Below are positions 42,393 to 51,146 of a stretch of DNA of 64,000 nt, in pieces. The first letter of the stretch is position 1; each line of letters opens with the position of its first letter. The DNA is from Cohnella caldifontis (lineage in GTDB: Bacteria > Bacillota > Bacilli > Paenibacillales > Paenibacillaceae). The translations under genes and the position numbers were made by a program. The DNA lies in NCBI RefSeq assembly GCF_029360585.1, contig NZ_JAQZSJ010000001.1, positions 552,048-616,047 of the forward strand, in the 5' to 3' direction. The notes under the pieces are model-generated. The model did no database searches. It saw nothing but the letters and a program-made list of their open reading frames with translations, and was not told the origin of the DNA.

Positions 42393-44344
42393 CAGAGCGA
42401 GGCGACCTGCTCGGAAGCGGCGGAAGCTTCCTGGGAGACGCCCGATACTTCGGCCGCGGCCGCCGCCAGCTGGAATTGCGTCTGCTCCAGCTCGCGGACC
42501 GCGGCAGCGACCGCTTCCGAGCGCTCCTTCACTTGCTTCATGTTCCGCTCGATATCCGAGAAATGGCGGTGAACCGATCGTACGTCCTCCGCCATTCGGC
42601 CGAAGAACGGAAGCGCGGTTTCCATGGCGTCAACCGTCCCCCGCACTTCGCTCCGGATGGCCTCCGTCAGATCCCCCGCTTGGACGATCGCCTCGTTGGA
42701 TTGGCCCGCGAGCCGGCGGATTTCTTCGGCGATCACTTTGAAACCCGCGCCGGCGGCCCCCGCACGGTTCGCCTCGATCGAGGCGTTGAAAGAGAGAATC
42801 GTCGTCTGCCGGGCCATCTGCGTCATGAGAAGGAGCAGCGCCTGAATCGATTCGGCGCAATCGCTGAGCTCGTTCACCCGCTCGCGGACTTGACGGAGCC
42901 GTTCCTCCGCGAGAGCCGAGTTGCGCATCAGCTCCTCGACCGTTCCTCCGCCGAGCCGGCACGACTCGTAGGCGTCCTCGGCCGAGCCGGCCATCCGGTT
43001 CTGCTGCTCCAGCACCGTACCGAGCCGCTCGCCGGCCGATTCCACGCGGCCGCTCGTCTTCTCCGCATTGGCCGCCAATTCGACCGCCCCGCCCGCGATC
43101 TGCTCGATCGCCTGGTGGATTTCGCCGGAAGCGCCGGCCGTTTGCCTGGCGGCATCCAGCATCTCCTCGCTGGAAGCCGCCACCTCGCCGGCGGTCGTTC
43201 TGGCCGAGCGGACGAGTTCGCCGATTCGTTCCATCATCCGATTATAGGCCTCCGCGACCCGGCCGATCTCGTCTCGGCCCCGGTGGCGGATCCGGCCCCG
43301 CAGGTCGCCTTCCGCCGCTTGGAGCATCAGCTTTTCCAGCTTGCCGAGCGGAAACCCGATCATCCGGTACAGCCAGAGGCCGACGACCAGCGCCAGAAGC
43401 ACGCTGACGGCCACGGCCCCGTAAGTCGTCGTTTTGATTTTCGCCGTCGCCTCCGTGAGCTCGCCCATCGGCGCGATGCCGGCGAGCACCCAACCCGAAA
43501 TCGGGGATTTGCGGTAAGCGAGGAATCGATCCTGCTCCCCCGCGCTTCCGGTCCGGATTTCCGAGGACGCTTCTTGGCCGCCCGCGATCGTCAGGGAGGT
43601 CAACCCGGCCTTCCCCTTCGTGCTGACGATCGGCTTGCCGTCACCGGCGAACAAGGCGGTCTCGGCGGACGGACTCAGCTTGACGCCCCCGATCATGCCT
43701 TCCAGAACGGTGGCTTCGATCTGCACGAGCAGGACGTAGTCGCCGGATCCGACGTTGTTTTTGCCGATCAGCCTGCCGTAGGCGAACAGCGGTTTCGGCG
43801 AATTTCCGAGGTAGCCCCGTTCTTGAATGGGAAACCATACCGGCTTGCCTTCCGCCGCGATCGTTTCCTTCACCCAGGCTTCCTCCCGGTTCCATCCGGG
43901 GAGATCCCGTTCCGTGCCGATCGGATCGACGGCGTCTTCCAGCGGAAACAGCGTCATGTCGCGGATTTGCGGATCCGACAGGATCAGTTGGTCGAACAGG
44001 TCGCGGACCGCGTCCACCCGGCTTTGCAATTCGCCTGCCGGCATCGTCGCCGCGTTCGCGAACTGGAAAAGCTGTTCCGTGAACGAATTGTTCTTGATCA
44101 ATTGGTCGGCCAAGTCCAGGTAAAACCGCTGCTTCATGTCCAGCTTCTCGCCCGCCAGCGTGATCGTCTGGACCGAGCTCGACTTCGTCTGCGAGAGCAT
44201 CGCGGTTTGCGCCGTGGAAGAGGAGAACAATCCCAAGGAGACGACGGACAGGCAGACGAAACAGAAAAACAGCAGGAACAGCTTCGATCCGATCGAACGT
44301 TGCGGAGAACGGGCCAAACCGCGAATCCCTTTGTTCCATTCCAT
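42341..44344 (-). CDS. Methyl-accepting chemotaxis protein, frameshifted near the 3' end
   Basis: 667 residues as read. Membrane span about 21-41, extracellular sensor of about 260 residues, second span (AVAVSVLLALVVGLWLY), HAMP, then a long methyl-accepting coiled coil. The signalling tip reads LSFNASIEANRAGAAGAGF where receptors usually have an IEAARAGExGxGF pattern, so conserved residues for CheA/CheW contact are changed. The last 17 in-frame residues are unlike any receptor, and the missing tail is found in another frame. It sits inside a sugar importer operon, between a permease and a binding-protein gene, implying taxis toward the transported sugar. The ATG at 44344 is preceded by GGAGGG. 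Confidence 0.88.
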   Translation of the reverse strand: MEWNKGIRGLARSPQRSIGSKLFLLFFCFVCLSVVSLGLFSSSTAQTAMLSQTKSSSVQTITLAGEKLDMKQRFYLDLADQLIKNNSFTEQLFQFANAATMPAGELQSRVDAVRDLFDQLILSDPQIRDMTLFPLEDAVDPIGTERDLPGWNREEAWVKETIAAEGKPVWFPIQERGYLGNSPKPLFAYGRLIGKNNVGSGDYVLLVQIEATVLEGMIGGVKLSPSAETALFAGDGKPIVSTKGKAGLTSLTIAGGQEASSEIRTGSAGEQDRFLAYRKSPISGWVLAGIAPMGELTEATAKIKTTTYGAVAVSVLLALVVGLWLYRMIGFPLGKLEKLMLQAAEGDLRGRIRHRGRDEIGRVAEAYNRMMERIGELVRSARTTAGEVAASSEEMLDAARQTAGASGEIHQAIEQIAGGAVELAANAEKTSGRVESAGERLGTVLEQQNRMAGSAEDAYESCRLGGGTVEELMRNSALAEERLRQVRERVNELSDCAESIQALLLLMTQMARQTTILSFNASIEANRAGAAGAGFKVIAEEIRRLAGQSNEAIVQAGDLTEAIRSEVRGTVDAMETALPFFGRMAEDVRSVHRHFSDIERNMKQVKERSEAVAAAVRELEQTQFQLAAAAAEVSGVSQEASAASEQVASLWPCRSGSASLCFGFPEA

Positions 44345-44399
44345 GTGTCCGATCCCTCCAGGGGGTGGTGTCGTTCTTCCTCCGGCCGGCAACCGCCGA

Positions 44400-45368
44400 T
44401 TACGTTCGGACGGCCTGGCGCCCTTTCGCGCTGAGCAGCCGCTGCAGCAGGATGAACAGGAACAGCAGCAGCCCGATCACGATTTTCGTCCACCAGGAGC
44501 TGAGCGTTCCCTCGAAGCTGATGATCGTCTGGATGACCCCCTGGATCAACACGCCGAAGAACGTGCCGGCCACGAATCCGACGCCGCCCGTGAGCAGCGT
44601 GCCGCCGATGACGACCGCCGCGATCGTGTCGAGCTCCGTCCCGACGGCATGCAATCCGTATCCGGAGAGCATGTAGAACGTGAACACGACGCCGGCGAGC
44701 GAGGAGCAAAAACCGCTGAACGTATAGACCAGGATTTTCGTCCGGGCGATCGGCAGCCCCATCAGCAAGGCGGATTGCTCGCTGCCCCCGATGGCGTAGA
44801 CGCTGCGGCCGAACCGCGTGTAATGGGCCAGGTAGAGCGCGGCGATGACGACGACCAGGGCGATGATGACGCTGATCGAAACCGTATCCCCGCCCGGCAG
44901 GCGGACTTTCGTCTGCGCCATCGTCGTGTAGAACGGGTTGTCGATCGTGATCGTGTTCAAGCTGATGACGTAACATAAGCCCCGGGCCAGGAACATGCCC
45001 GCCAGCGTCACGATGAAAGGCTGGATTTTGAAATAGTGGATGATCGCGCCCATCAGCCAACCGAACGCCGAGCCCATGCACAGGACGAGCGGAATGACCA
45101 CGCCCGGCGGCCACCCGTGTTCCTGGACGAGGCTCGCGGACACCATCGTCGTGAGCGCGATCATCGAACCGACCGACAAATCGATGCCGCCCGACACGAT
45201 GACGAACGTCATGCCGACGGCCGTGATCAGCAGATACGCGTTGTCGATCAGCAGGTTCAGGATCACCTGGAACGAGAAAAATCCGTCGTAGCGCAACGAT
45301 CCCGCGGCGAACATGAGGAGGAACAGGCCGACCGTCACGATCACGGGCAAGTATTTGCGGTTAAGCAT
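44400..45368 (-). CDS. yjfF: ABC transporter permease, YjfF type
   Basis: 322 residues of the BPD_transp_2 family with 8-10 hydrophobic spans. VGMTFVIVSGGIDLSVGSM is the family hallmark, and a C-terminal run (IVIGLLLFLFILLQRLL) follows. In E. coli YtfT-YjfF form the channel of the galactofuranose importer. It overlaps the preceding permease gene by 8 bp. Substrate by analogy is a furanose sugar (galactofuranose or arabinofuranose), which suits the arabinofuranosidase elsewhere in the window. Confidence 0.9.
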   Translation of the reverse strand: MLNRKYLPVIVTVGLFLLMFAAGSLRYDGFFSFQVILNLLIDNAYLLITAVGMTFVIVSGGIDLSVGSMIALTTMVSASLVQEHGWPPGVVIPLVLCMGSAFGWLMGAIIHYFKIQPFIVTLAGMFLARGLCYVISLNTITIDNPFYTTMAQTKVRLPGGDTVSISVIIALVVVIAALYLAHYTRFGRSVYAIGGSEQSALLMGLPIARTKILVYTFSGFCSSLAGVVFTFYMLSGYGLHAVGTELDTIAAVVIGGTLLTGGVGFVAGTFFGVLIQGVIQTIISFEGTLSSWWTKIVIGLLLFLFILLQRLLSAKGRQAVRT

Positions 45369-46398
45369 GGCGGGTCACCTCTCTCTCGGCGGGATAATGC
45401 CGCGTCCGCCAGCGTTCGGCGATTTTATTCCGGAACGTCTCCGATTGAATCAAGCAGACGACCAATACGACGAACGCTTTAACGACCAGCGTGATTTCGG
45501 GCGGCACGCCGATGACATAGATGGTCGTTGTCAGCGTCTGGATGATCAGGGCGCCGATCACGGTCCCGGTCAAATAAAACCGGCCGCCGTTCAAGGAAGT
45601 GCCGCCGATGACGACCGCGAGGATCGCGTCCAGCTCGTACCAGAGCCCGGCGTTGTTCCCGTCCGCGCTGGCGACGTTCGAGCTGAGGATGAGGCCGGCG
45701 ATGCCCGCGCACAATCCGCTGAACACGTATACGGAAATGAGCACCACCCGGGACCGGATGCCGATCAGCCGGCTCGCCCGCGGGTTGTTGCCGACCGATT
45801 CGATGAACAGGCCGAGCGCCGTCCGCCTTGTCAGCAGCGCGGCGATTCCGAACATGGCGGCCACGACGAAAATGGAAAACGGCAAAGCGGCCAGCGAGCC
45901 GGTTCCGATATACGAATACGGCTTGCTCGAAATGGTGATGATCTGCCCGCTCGTGATCAATTGGGCGATGCCGCGGCCGGCGACCATGAGAATCAGCGTG
46001 GCGATGATCGGCTGGATGCCGGCTCCCGACACCAACAAGCCGTTCCACAAGCCGAGCGCGAGCGAAAGCAAGACGGCAAGGCCGATGGCGGCGAACGCGA
46101 GGCCGGGCGAATTTTGATCGGCGCCCTTGCTGATCCACAAGCAAGCCATCGCGCCCGAGATGGCCACGACCGAGCCGACGGACAAGTCGATGCCTTCCGT
46201 CGCGATCACGACCGTCATGCCGAGCGCGACCAGAATGAGCGGGGCTCCGAAGTTCAGGATGTCGATCAAGCTGCCGTACAGATGGCCGTTCCGCACGACG
46301 ATGGAGAAGAAATCCGGCGAATACAGCAGATTGAACAGCAGCAGCGCGGCCCATACGGCGAGCGGCCAAAACAGATGATGCCTGACGAGTCGTTTCAT
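45361..46398 (-). CDS. ytfT: ABC transporter permease, YtfT type
   Basis: 345 residues of the BPD_transp_2 family. LGMTVVIATEGIDLSVGSVVAI is the diagnostic segment, followed by WNGLLVSGAGIQPIIATLI. It starts 4 bp after the ATPase gene and overlaps the next permease by 8 bp, giving a tightly coupled QRT-F order as in the E. coli ytf operon. Confidence 0.9.
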   Translation of the reverse strand: MKRLVRHHLFWPLAVWAALLLFNLLYSPDFFSIVVRNGHLYGSLIDILNFGAPLILVALGMTVVIATEGIDLSVGSVVAISGAMACLWISKGADQNSPGLAFAAIGLAVLLSLALGLWNGLLVSGAGIQPIIATLILMVAGRGIAQLITSGQIITISSKPYSYIGTGSLAALPFSIFVVAAMFGIAALLTRRTALGLFIESVGNNPRASRLIGIRSRVVLISVYVFSGLCAGIAGLILSSNVASADGNNAGLWYELDAILAVVIGGTSLNGGRFYLTGTVIGALIIQTLTTTIYVIGVPPEITLVVKAFVVLVVCLIQSETFRNKIAERWRTRHYPAEREVTRHA

Positions 46399-46402
46399 GC
46401 GA

Positions 46403-47911
46403 TTACCCTCCCGCGATGGCCTGCATGACGTTCTGCTGGTTGATGTCCGGCTCCGCGATTTCCTTCACGATCCGGCGGTCGCGCAAGACGGCGATCCGGT
46501 CGCTGACGCGCAGCACCTCTTCCAGCTCCGAGGAAATGAACAGGAACGCCATTCCCCGTTCGGACAACGTCATGACCAGCTTCTGGATTTCCGCTTTCGC
46601 CCCGATGTCGATGCCGCGGGTCGGCTCGTCCAGGATGAGCAGCTTGGGCTGCGTCAGCAGCCAGCGGGCCAGGATCACCTTCTGCTGGTTGCCGCCGCTT
46701 AAATTGCGGATCAGCTGTTCGGGATCGGGCGGATTGATATTGAGCAAACGGATGTATTCCAGGGCGATCTCATCCTGCCGCTTGCGGGAGATCGCGCGGA
46801 ACCATCCCCGCGTGGCCTGCAGCGCCAGAATGATGTTTTCCCGAACGGTCAAATCCTCGATGATGCCTTCGGTTTTGCGGTTCTCGGAGCAGAAGGCGAT
46901 CCCTTTGTCCAGCGCCGACCGGGGGGAAATCGAGGTTGCTTCCGCGCCCGACAGTTCCAGCCTGCCTTGATCGGAACGGTCGGCGCCGAAGAACAGGCGG
47001 GCCGCCTCCGTGCGGCCGGAGCCCAGCAAGCCGGCCAATCCGACCACTTCCCCTTGATGGATCGCAAGGTCGAACGGCTCGATCGCTCCTTTGCGCCCAA
47101 GCCCTTTGGCGGCCGCGACCGGAATCGTCCGATCGGCGGCGGAAGCCTCGCCGCGGATCCGCCTTTCCAGCAGTTCGACTTCTTTGCCGATCATCCGGCT
47201 GACCAGCTCGAGCCGGGGCAAGTCCGCGGCCGGATACTCCCCGACGAATTCCCCGTTCCGGAGAATGGTGATCCGATCCGAAATTTCGTACACCTGATCC
47301 AGGAAATGCGTGACGAACAGGATGGCGAGCCCCTCTTGCTTGAGCTTGCGCATCACGCGGAACAGCTGCTCCACTTCGCCGCGGTCCAGACTCGACGTCG
47401 GTTCGTCCAGGATCAGCACCTTAGAGGAGATGTTCAGCGCCCGGGCGATCGCGACGAGCTGCTGCACGGCGACGGAATAGTCCTGGAGCGGCAGCGTGAC
47501 GTCGATGTCCAGGTGCAGCCGTTCCCGCAGAAGCTCCGTCGCCTTGCGGTTCATTTCCTTCCACAGGATCCGCCCGAACCGGCGCGGCTCGCGCCCGACG
47601 AAGACGTTCTCCGCCACGGTCAGGTTGGGGCAAAGATTCACTTCCTGGTACACCGTGCTGATGCCGAGCGCTTGCGCCTCCAGCGGGCTCCTGGCCGCGA
47701 CCTTGCTGCCGCCCAGCGTCACCGTGCCTTCGTCGATCGAATAGACGCCGGTCAGCACCTTGATCAGCGTCGATTTCCCCGCCCCGTTCTCCCCCATCAG
47801 CGCATGCACTTCGCCCGGAAACAAGCGAAAAGAGACGCCCGAAAGCGCCGTTACTCCCGGGAACCGCTTATGGATTCCCGTCATCTGCAAAATCGGCTCG
47901 TTGTCTTGCAT
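46403..47911 (-). CDS. ytfR: Sugar ABC transporter ATPase, YtfR type (double ATPase)
   Basis: 502 residues with two ABC domains. The first has Walker A GENGAGKST and Walker B VLILDEPTSSLD. The second has the degenerate loop GLLGSGRTEAARL, then LSGGNQQKVILARWLL and LILDEPTRGID. This layout is typical of RbsA/YtfR proteins for monosaccharides. The ATG at 47911 follows GGAGAG; a 15-residue longer frame lacks a ribosome site. It energises the YtfT/YjfF channel encoded next. Confidence 0.93.
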   Translation of the reverse strand: MQDNEPILQMTGIHKRFPGVTALSGVSFRLFPGEVHALMGENGAGKSTLIKVLTGVYSIDEGTVTLGGSKVAARSPLEAQALGISTVYQEVNLCPNLTVAENVFVGREPRRFGRILWKEMNRKATELLRERLHLDIDVTLPLQDYSVAVQQLVAIARALNISSKVLILDEPTSSLDRGEVEQLFRVMRKLKQEGLAILFVTHFLDQVYEISDRITILRNGEFVGEYPAADLPRLELVSRMIGKEVELLERRIRGEASAADRTIPVAAAKGLGRKGAIEPFDLAIHQGEVVGLAGLLGSGRTEAARLFFGADRSDQGRLELSGAEATSISPRSALDKGIAFCSENRKTEGIIEDLTVRENIILALQATRGWFRAISRKRQDEIALEYIRLLNINPPDPEQLIRNLSGGNQQKVILARWLLTQPKLLILDEPTRGIDIGAKAEIQKLVMTLSERGMAFLFISSELEEVLRVSDRIAVLRDRRIVKEIAEPDINQQNVMQAIAGG

Positions 47912-47936
47912 ACGGCTCTCTCCTCTCCCGAGAAAA

Positions 47937-47974
47937 GGGCCGCTCCGCGGCTTCAATTTCGATCGGAGCGGCCC
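47937..47974 (-). terminator. Attenuator-like hairpin between binding-protein and ATPase genes
   Basis: Minus-strand perfect 11-bp stem GGGCCGCTCCG / CGGAGCGGCCC with a 16-nt loop, followed by TTTTCTC. It probably stops a share of transcripts after the first gene, so binding protein exceeds the membrane parts. Confidence 0.7.
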
Positions 47975-47996
47975 GGTTCCCCCGGTTGCTGGCGGA

Positions 47997-49043
47997 TTAA
48001 TATTGACGGGTCGGGAGCGCTTCCTTCGCTTGCTCGGAAGTAAACGCGCTTTCTTTGGTCACGATCCGCTGCGGGATTTCCTTGCCGGCGAGCACGTCCT
48101 TGACGGCATCCATCAATTGCGGCCCGAGCAGCGGGTTGCACTCGACGATGTAGTTGATTTTGCCTTCGCTCGCCGCTTGCATGCCGTCATGCACGCCGTC
48201 GACGGAGATGATCTTGATGTCCACGCCCGGCTTGAGGCCGGCCGCTTCGATCGCTTGGATCGCGCCAAGCGCCATGTCGTCGTTGTGGGCGTAGAGCACG
48301 TCGATTTTCTTGTGCGCCTGCAGGAACGCCTGCATGACTTCCTTGCCTTTGGCCCGGGTGAAGTCGCCGGTTTGCGAAGCGATGATCTTCAGGTTCGGAT
48401 GATCCTTAATGACTTCCTTGAAGCCGGCCATGCGGTCGTTGGCGGGAGCCGACCCCGTCGTGCCTTCCAACTGCACGATATTGACGTCGCCTTGCGCGTC
48501 CTTCGTCGCTTCGACCAGCCACTGGCCGGCTTTGCGGCCCTCTTCCACGAAGTCGGAGCCGATGAACGTCCTATAGAGCGAAGTGTCCTTGGAGTCGACG
48601 GCGCGGTCGGTCAGGATGACCGGAATGCCGGCGTCCTTGGCTTCCTTGAGGACGGTATCCCAGCCCGATTCCACGACCGGCGAGAACGCGATCACGTCGA
48701 CTTTCTGCTGGATGTAGGAACGGATGGCCTTGATTTGGTTCTCCTGCTTCTGCTGGGCGTCGGAGAACTTCAGATCGATGCCCGCGGCAGCCGCGGATTC
48801 CTGGATCGATTTCGTGTTCGCCGTCCGCCAGCCGCTCTCCGCGCCGACTTGCGCGAAGCCGAGCACGATTTTCTTGTCGGCCGGCGGAGCGGGTTCGCTT
48901 GCCTTCGGACTCTCCGATGCCGGAGCCGCCGCTTGGCTGGCGCTCGGCGAAGGGCTCGTCTCGTTCTTCTTGCCGCAAGCCGCGACGACGACCATCATCA
49001 GCGCCAGTACGGCCAGCAGGCTCAATTTTCCGAATCTCTTCAT
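47997..49043 (-). CDS. ytfQ: Sugar-binding lipoprotein, YtfQ type
   Basis: 348 residues. The signal peptide ends in lipobox VVAAC, then a Ser/Pro/Ala linker. The Peripla_BP_4 fold has KKIVLGFAQVGAESGWRTANTKS, IQQKVDVIAFSPVVESGWD, IPVILTDRAVD, LYAHNDDMALGAIQAIEAAG and VECNPLLGPQLMDAV, segments highly characteristic of YtfQ galactofuranose-binding proteins. It is first in the operon; GGGGAGG lies 10 nt before the ATG. It is divergent from the YesM/YesN/binding-protein cassette, which probably controls it. Confidence 0.92.
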   Translation of the reverse strand: MKRFGKLSLLAVLALMMVVVAACGKKNETSPSPSASQAAAPASESPKASEPAPPADKKIVLGFAQVGAESGWRTANTKSIQESAAAAGIDLKFSDAQQKQENQIKAIRSYIQQKVDVIAFSPVVESGWDTVLKEAKDAGIPVILTDRAVDSKDTSLYRTFIGSDFVEEGRKAGQWLVEATKDAQGDVNIVQLEGTTGSAPANDRMAGFKEVIKDHPNLKIIASQTGDFTRAKGKEVMQAFLQAHKKIDVLYAHNDDMALGAIQAIEAAGLKPGVDIKIISVDGVHDGMQAASEGKINYIVECNPLLGPQLMDAVKDVLAGKEIPQRIVTKESAFTSEQAKEALPTRQY

Positions 49044-49307
49044 GAATCTGTTCCTCCCCTTCGAATCGCCATAGGTGTTGGCGTGCCTTCATTGTACCGG
49101 GGGGGCGGAAACCGTTGATACGGACATTCATGGGCGTTCGATGCGTTATTTTGGGAGATTTGCGGACGAGCTTCGCGAAACGTGTGTTTTTTTGTTCGGA
49201 ACTTGGAAATTTTGATTACGCTTCCAAATTCGCCCCTCGCGCGCGCGTTTATTTGCTATAGTAAAAACAAACCTGATTCCCGCCCGAACCGGAGTGGTCC
49301 CGCGCCG
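49044..49307. promoter_or_regulatory. Divergent promoter region, ytf-type operon / YesM cassette
   Basis: On the minus strand TACAAT (49091-49096) is a possible -10 for ytfQ, without a good -35. On the plus strand TGCTATAGT (TATAGT at 49257-49262) is an extended -10 for the kinase. No clear palindrome was seen. Poor -35 boxes agree with activator control. Confidence 0.5.
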
Positions 49308-51146
49308 ATGAGGAACGTCGTACGAGTCGTGACTTCCAGTTTAAAAGCCAAGCTGCTTACCCTGTTCGTGCTGCTCACGTTCATCCCTCTGATGACCGTC
49401 GGATTGATCTCCTACCAGAAGTCTTTCGACACGATCTCGGGCCACAGCAAAGCGTCCACGCTGCTCGTCGCCGACCAGCTCGCGCGGGACATCGACGTGC
49501 TGTTCCAGGACACGGGCAAGCTGCTGGAATTGGAGAAAAATCCCCAGGTGCTCCGGTTTCTGTTCTCCCAAAGCGAGACGTACGAGGACGCCAAGGAAAT
49601 TTTGCGGACGTTCGGGCTGTACCGGGATATTTACGGATACGAAAGCGTTCTCAACATCACGATGTTGAATCTGTACGGGAAAGGGATCAGCGAACGGAAA
49701 GGCGTTTTCCAGCTGGACCACAACCCGCTCCGGAATCCCCATTTCAAGACGTTGATCAGCGAACCGGAGAAAGTCCTCCATATCCCGCCTTCGGAAGGCT
49801 CCGACCTGGACCGGCTGGACGGATTCACGTATCCGCGCTCCAGCGTCATCTCGATCATGGCCACGATCAAGCAGCGCGTCACCCACGAGGTGATCGGCTT
49901 CATCGTGATCGACCTCGACGATTCGATCGTCGAAAAGTTCTGCAACAGCGTCACGATCGGGAAAACGGGCTCCTTCTTCGTGACCGACCAAGCCGGCGCG
50001 CCGATCTTCCAGCCCGGCAAGACCGATCCGGCCCTGCTGCGTTCGCTCACGGCCGGTCTGTCTCCCGAGCGGATCGGGAAAGACCGCGACAGCTTCGTGC
50101 TCGCCGCCGAATCCAAATCCCGCTTCGTCGTTTACTCCACTTCTAAATTCACCGGATGGAAAATCATCGGCAACGCGCCGCTGCAGGAAATCGTGGACGA
50201 CGCGAACAAAATCCGCCAATTGATTTTCGTCACCGTCGGCTTAAGCATCCTGTTCACGATTACGCTCTATTATTTCATTACCGCCCGCCTCACCCGCCCC
50301 ATCCAGCTGCTCAAAAACAAAATGCGGCAAGCGGCCGCGGGGTACCTGGACGCCAAGGTGAAGCCGGCGGGGAAAGACGAGATCGCGGATCTCGGCAGCA
50401 GCTTCAACATCATGCTGGAGAAGATCAAGGGACTGCTCGACCAGAGCATCAAGGAACAGGAATTGATCCAGAAAGCCGAGCTCCGGACGCTGCAGGCCCA
50501 GATCAATCCCCATTTTCTGTACAACACGCTGGACTCCATCGTGTGGATGGCCGAGGCGGGCAAGAACGAACAGGTCATCCGGATCGTCCAGGCGTTCTCC
50601 CGTTTCTTCCGCCTCAGCTTGAACAAAGGCCGGGATTGGATCTCCATCCGTTCGGAGCTGGAGCACGTACGCAGCTATTTGATCATCCAGCAGATGCGGT
50701 ACCGGGACATTCTCGACTACGAGATCGAGGTCGATCCCGAGCTGTCGCCTTACGCCATTCTCGGCATGACGCTGCAACCGCTCGTCGAGAACGCGCTGTA
50801 CCACGGCATCAAGAACAAACGCGGCAAAGGGCTCATCCGCGTCGCGGGACGCCTGGAGAACGGGCTCGACATCGTGCTCTCCGTGGAGGACAACGGAATC
50901 GGCATGAAGCCGGACCGGCTGGCGGAAATCCGGTCCCATCTCGAGCGGGCCAGGGACGACGCGGAACCATTGGAGGAAACGGGACGCGGCTTCGGTCTCC
51001 ATAACGTCCATCAACGGCTGAGGCTGTATTTCGGGGAACGGTACGGCGTCGAGGTCGACAGCCGCGAGGGCGAAGGCACCCGGGTGTCGATCCGGATTCC
51101 GAAGAAACAAGGGGGCAAGGCACATGAAGAAAGTCATGCTGGTTGA
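49308..51146 (+). CDS. YesM-family sensor histidine kinase
   Basis: 612 residues from the ATG at 49308 (GGAGTGG 10 nt upstream; a longer frame has no ribosome site). Membrane span about 14-34, extracellular Cache-like domain, second span (IFVTVGLSILFTITLYYFI), HAMP. The HisKA_5 domain has His402 in INPHFLYNTLD. The ATPase domain has PLVENALYHGI, EDNGIGM and GFGLHNVHQRL. It overlaps its regulator gene by 23 bp. With the binding protein at 52679-53677 it forms a three-gene sensing cassette facing the ytf-type operon. Confidence 0.95.
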   Translation: MRNVVRVVTSSLKAKLLTLFVLLTFIPLMTVGLISYQKSFDTISGHSKASTLLVADQLARDIDVLFQDTGKLLELEKNPQVLRFLFSQSETYEDAKEILRTFGLYRDIYGYESVLNITMLNLYGKGISERKGVFQLDHNPLRNPHFKTLISEPEKVLHIPPSEGSDLDRLDGFTYPRSSVISIMATIKQRVTHEVIGFIVIDLDDSIVEKFCNSVTIGKTGSFFVTDQAGAPIFQPGKTDPALLRSLTAGLSPERIGKDRDSFVLAAESKSRFVVYSTSKFTGWKIIGNAPLQEIVDDANKIRQLIFVTVGLSILFTITLYYFITARLTRPIQLLKNKMRQAAAGYLDAKVKPAGKDEIADLGSSFNIMLEKIKGLLDQSIKEQELIQKAELRTLQAQINPHFLYNTLDSIVWMAEAGKNEQVIRIVQAFSRFFRLSLNKGRDWISIRSELEHVRSYLIIQQMRYRDILDYEIEVDPELSPYAILGMTLQPLVENALYHGIKNKRGKGLIRVAGRLENGLDIVLSVEDNGIGMKPDRLAEIRSHLERARDDAEPLEETGRGFGLHNVHQRLRLYFGERYGVEVDSREGEGTRVSIRIPKKQGGKAHEESHAG

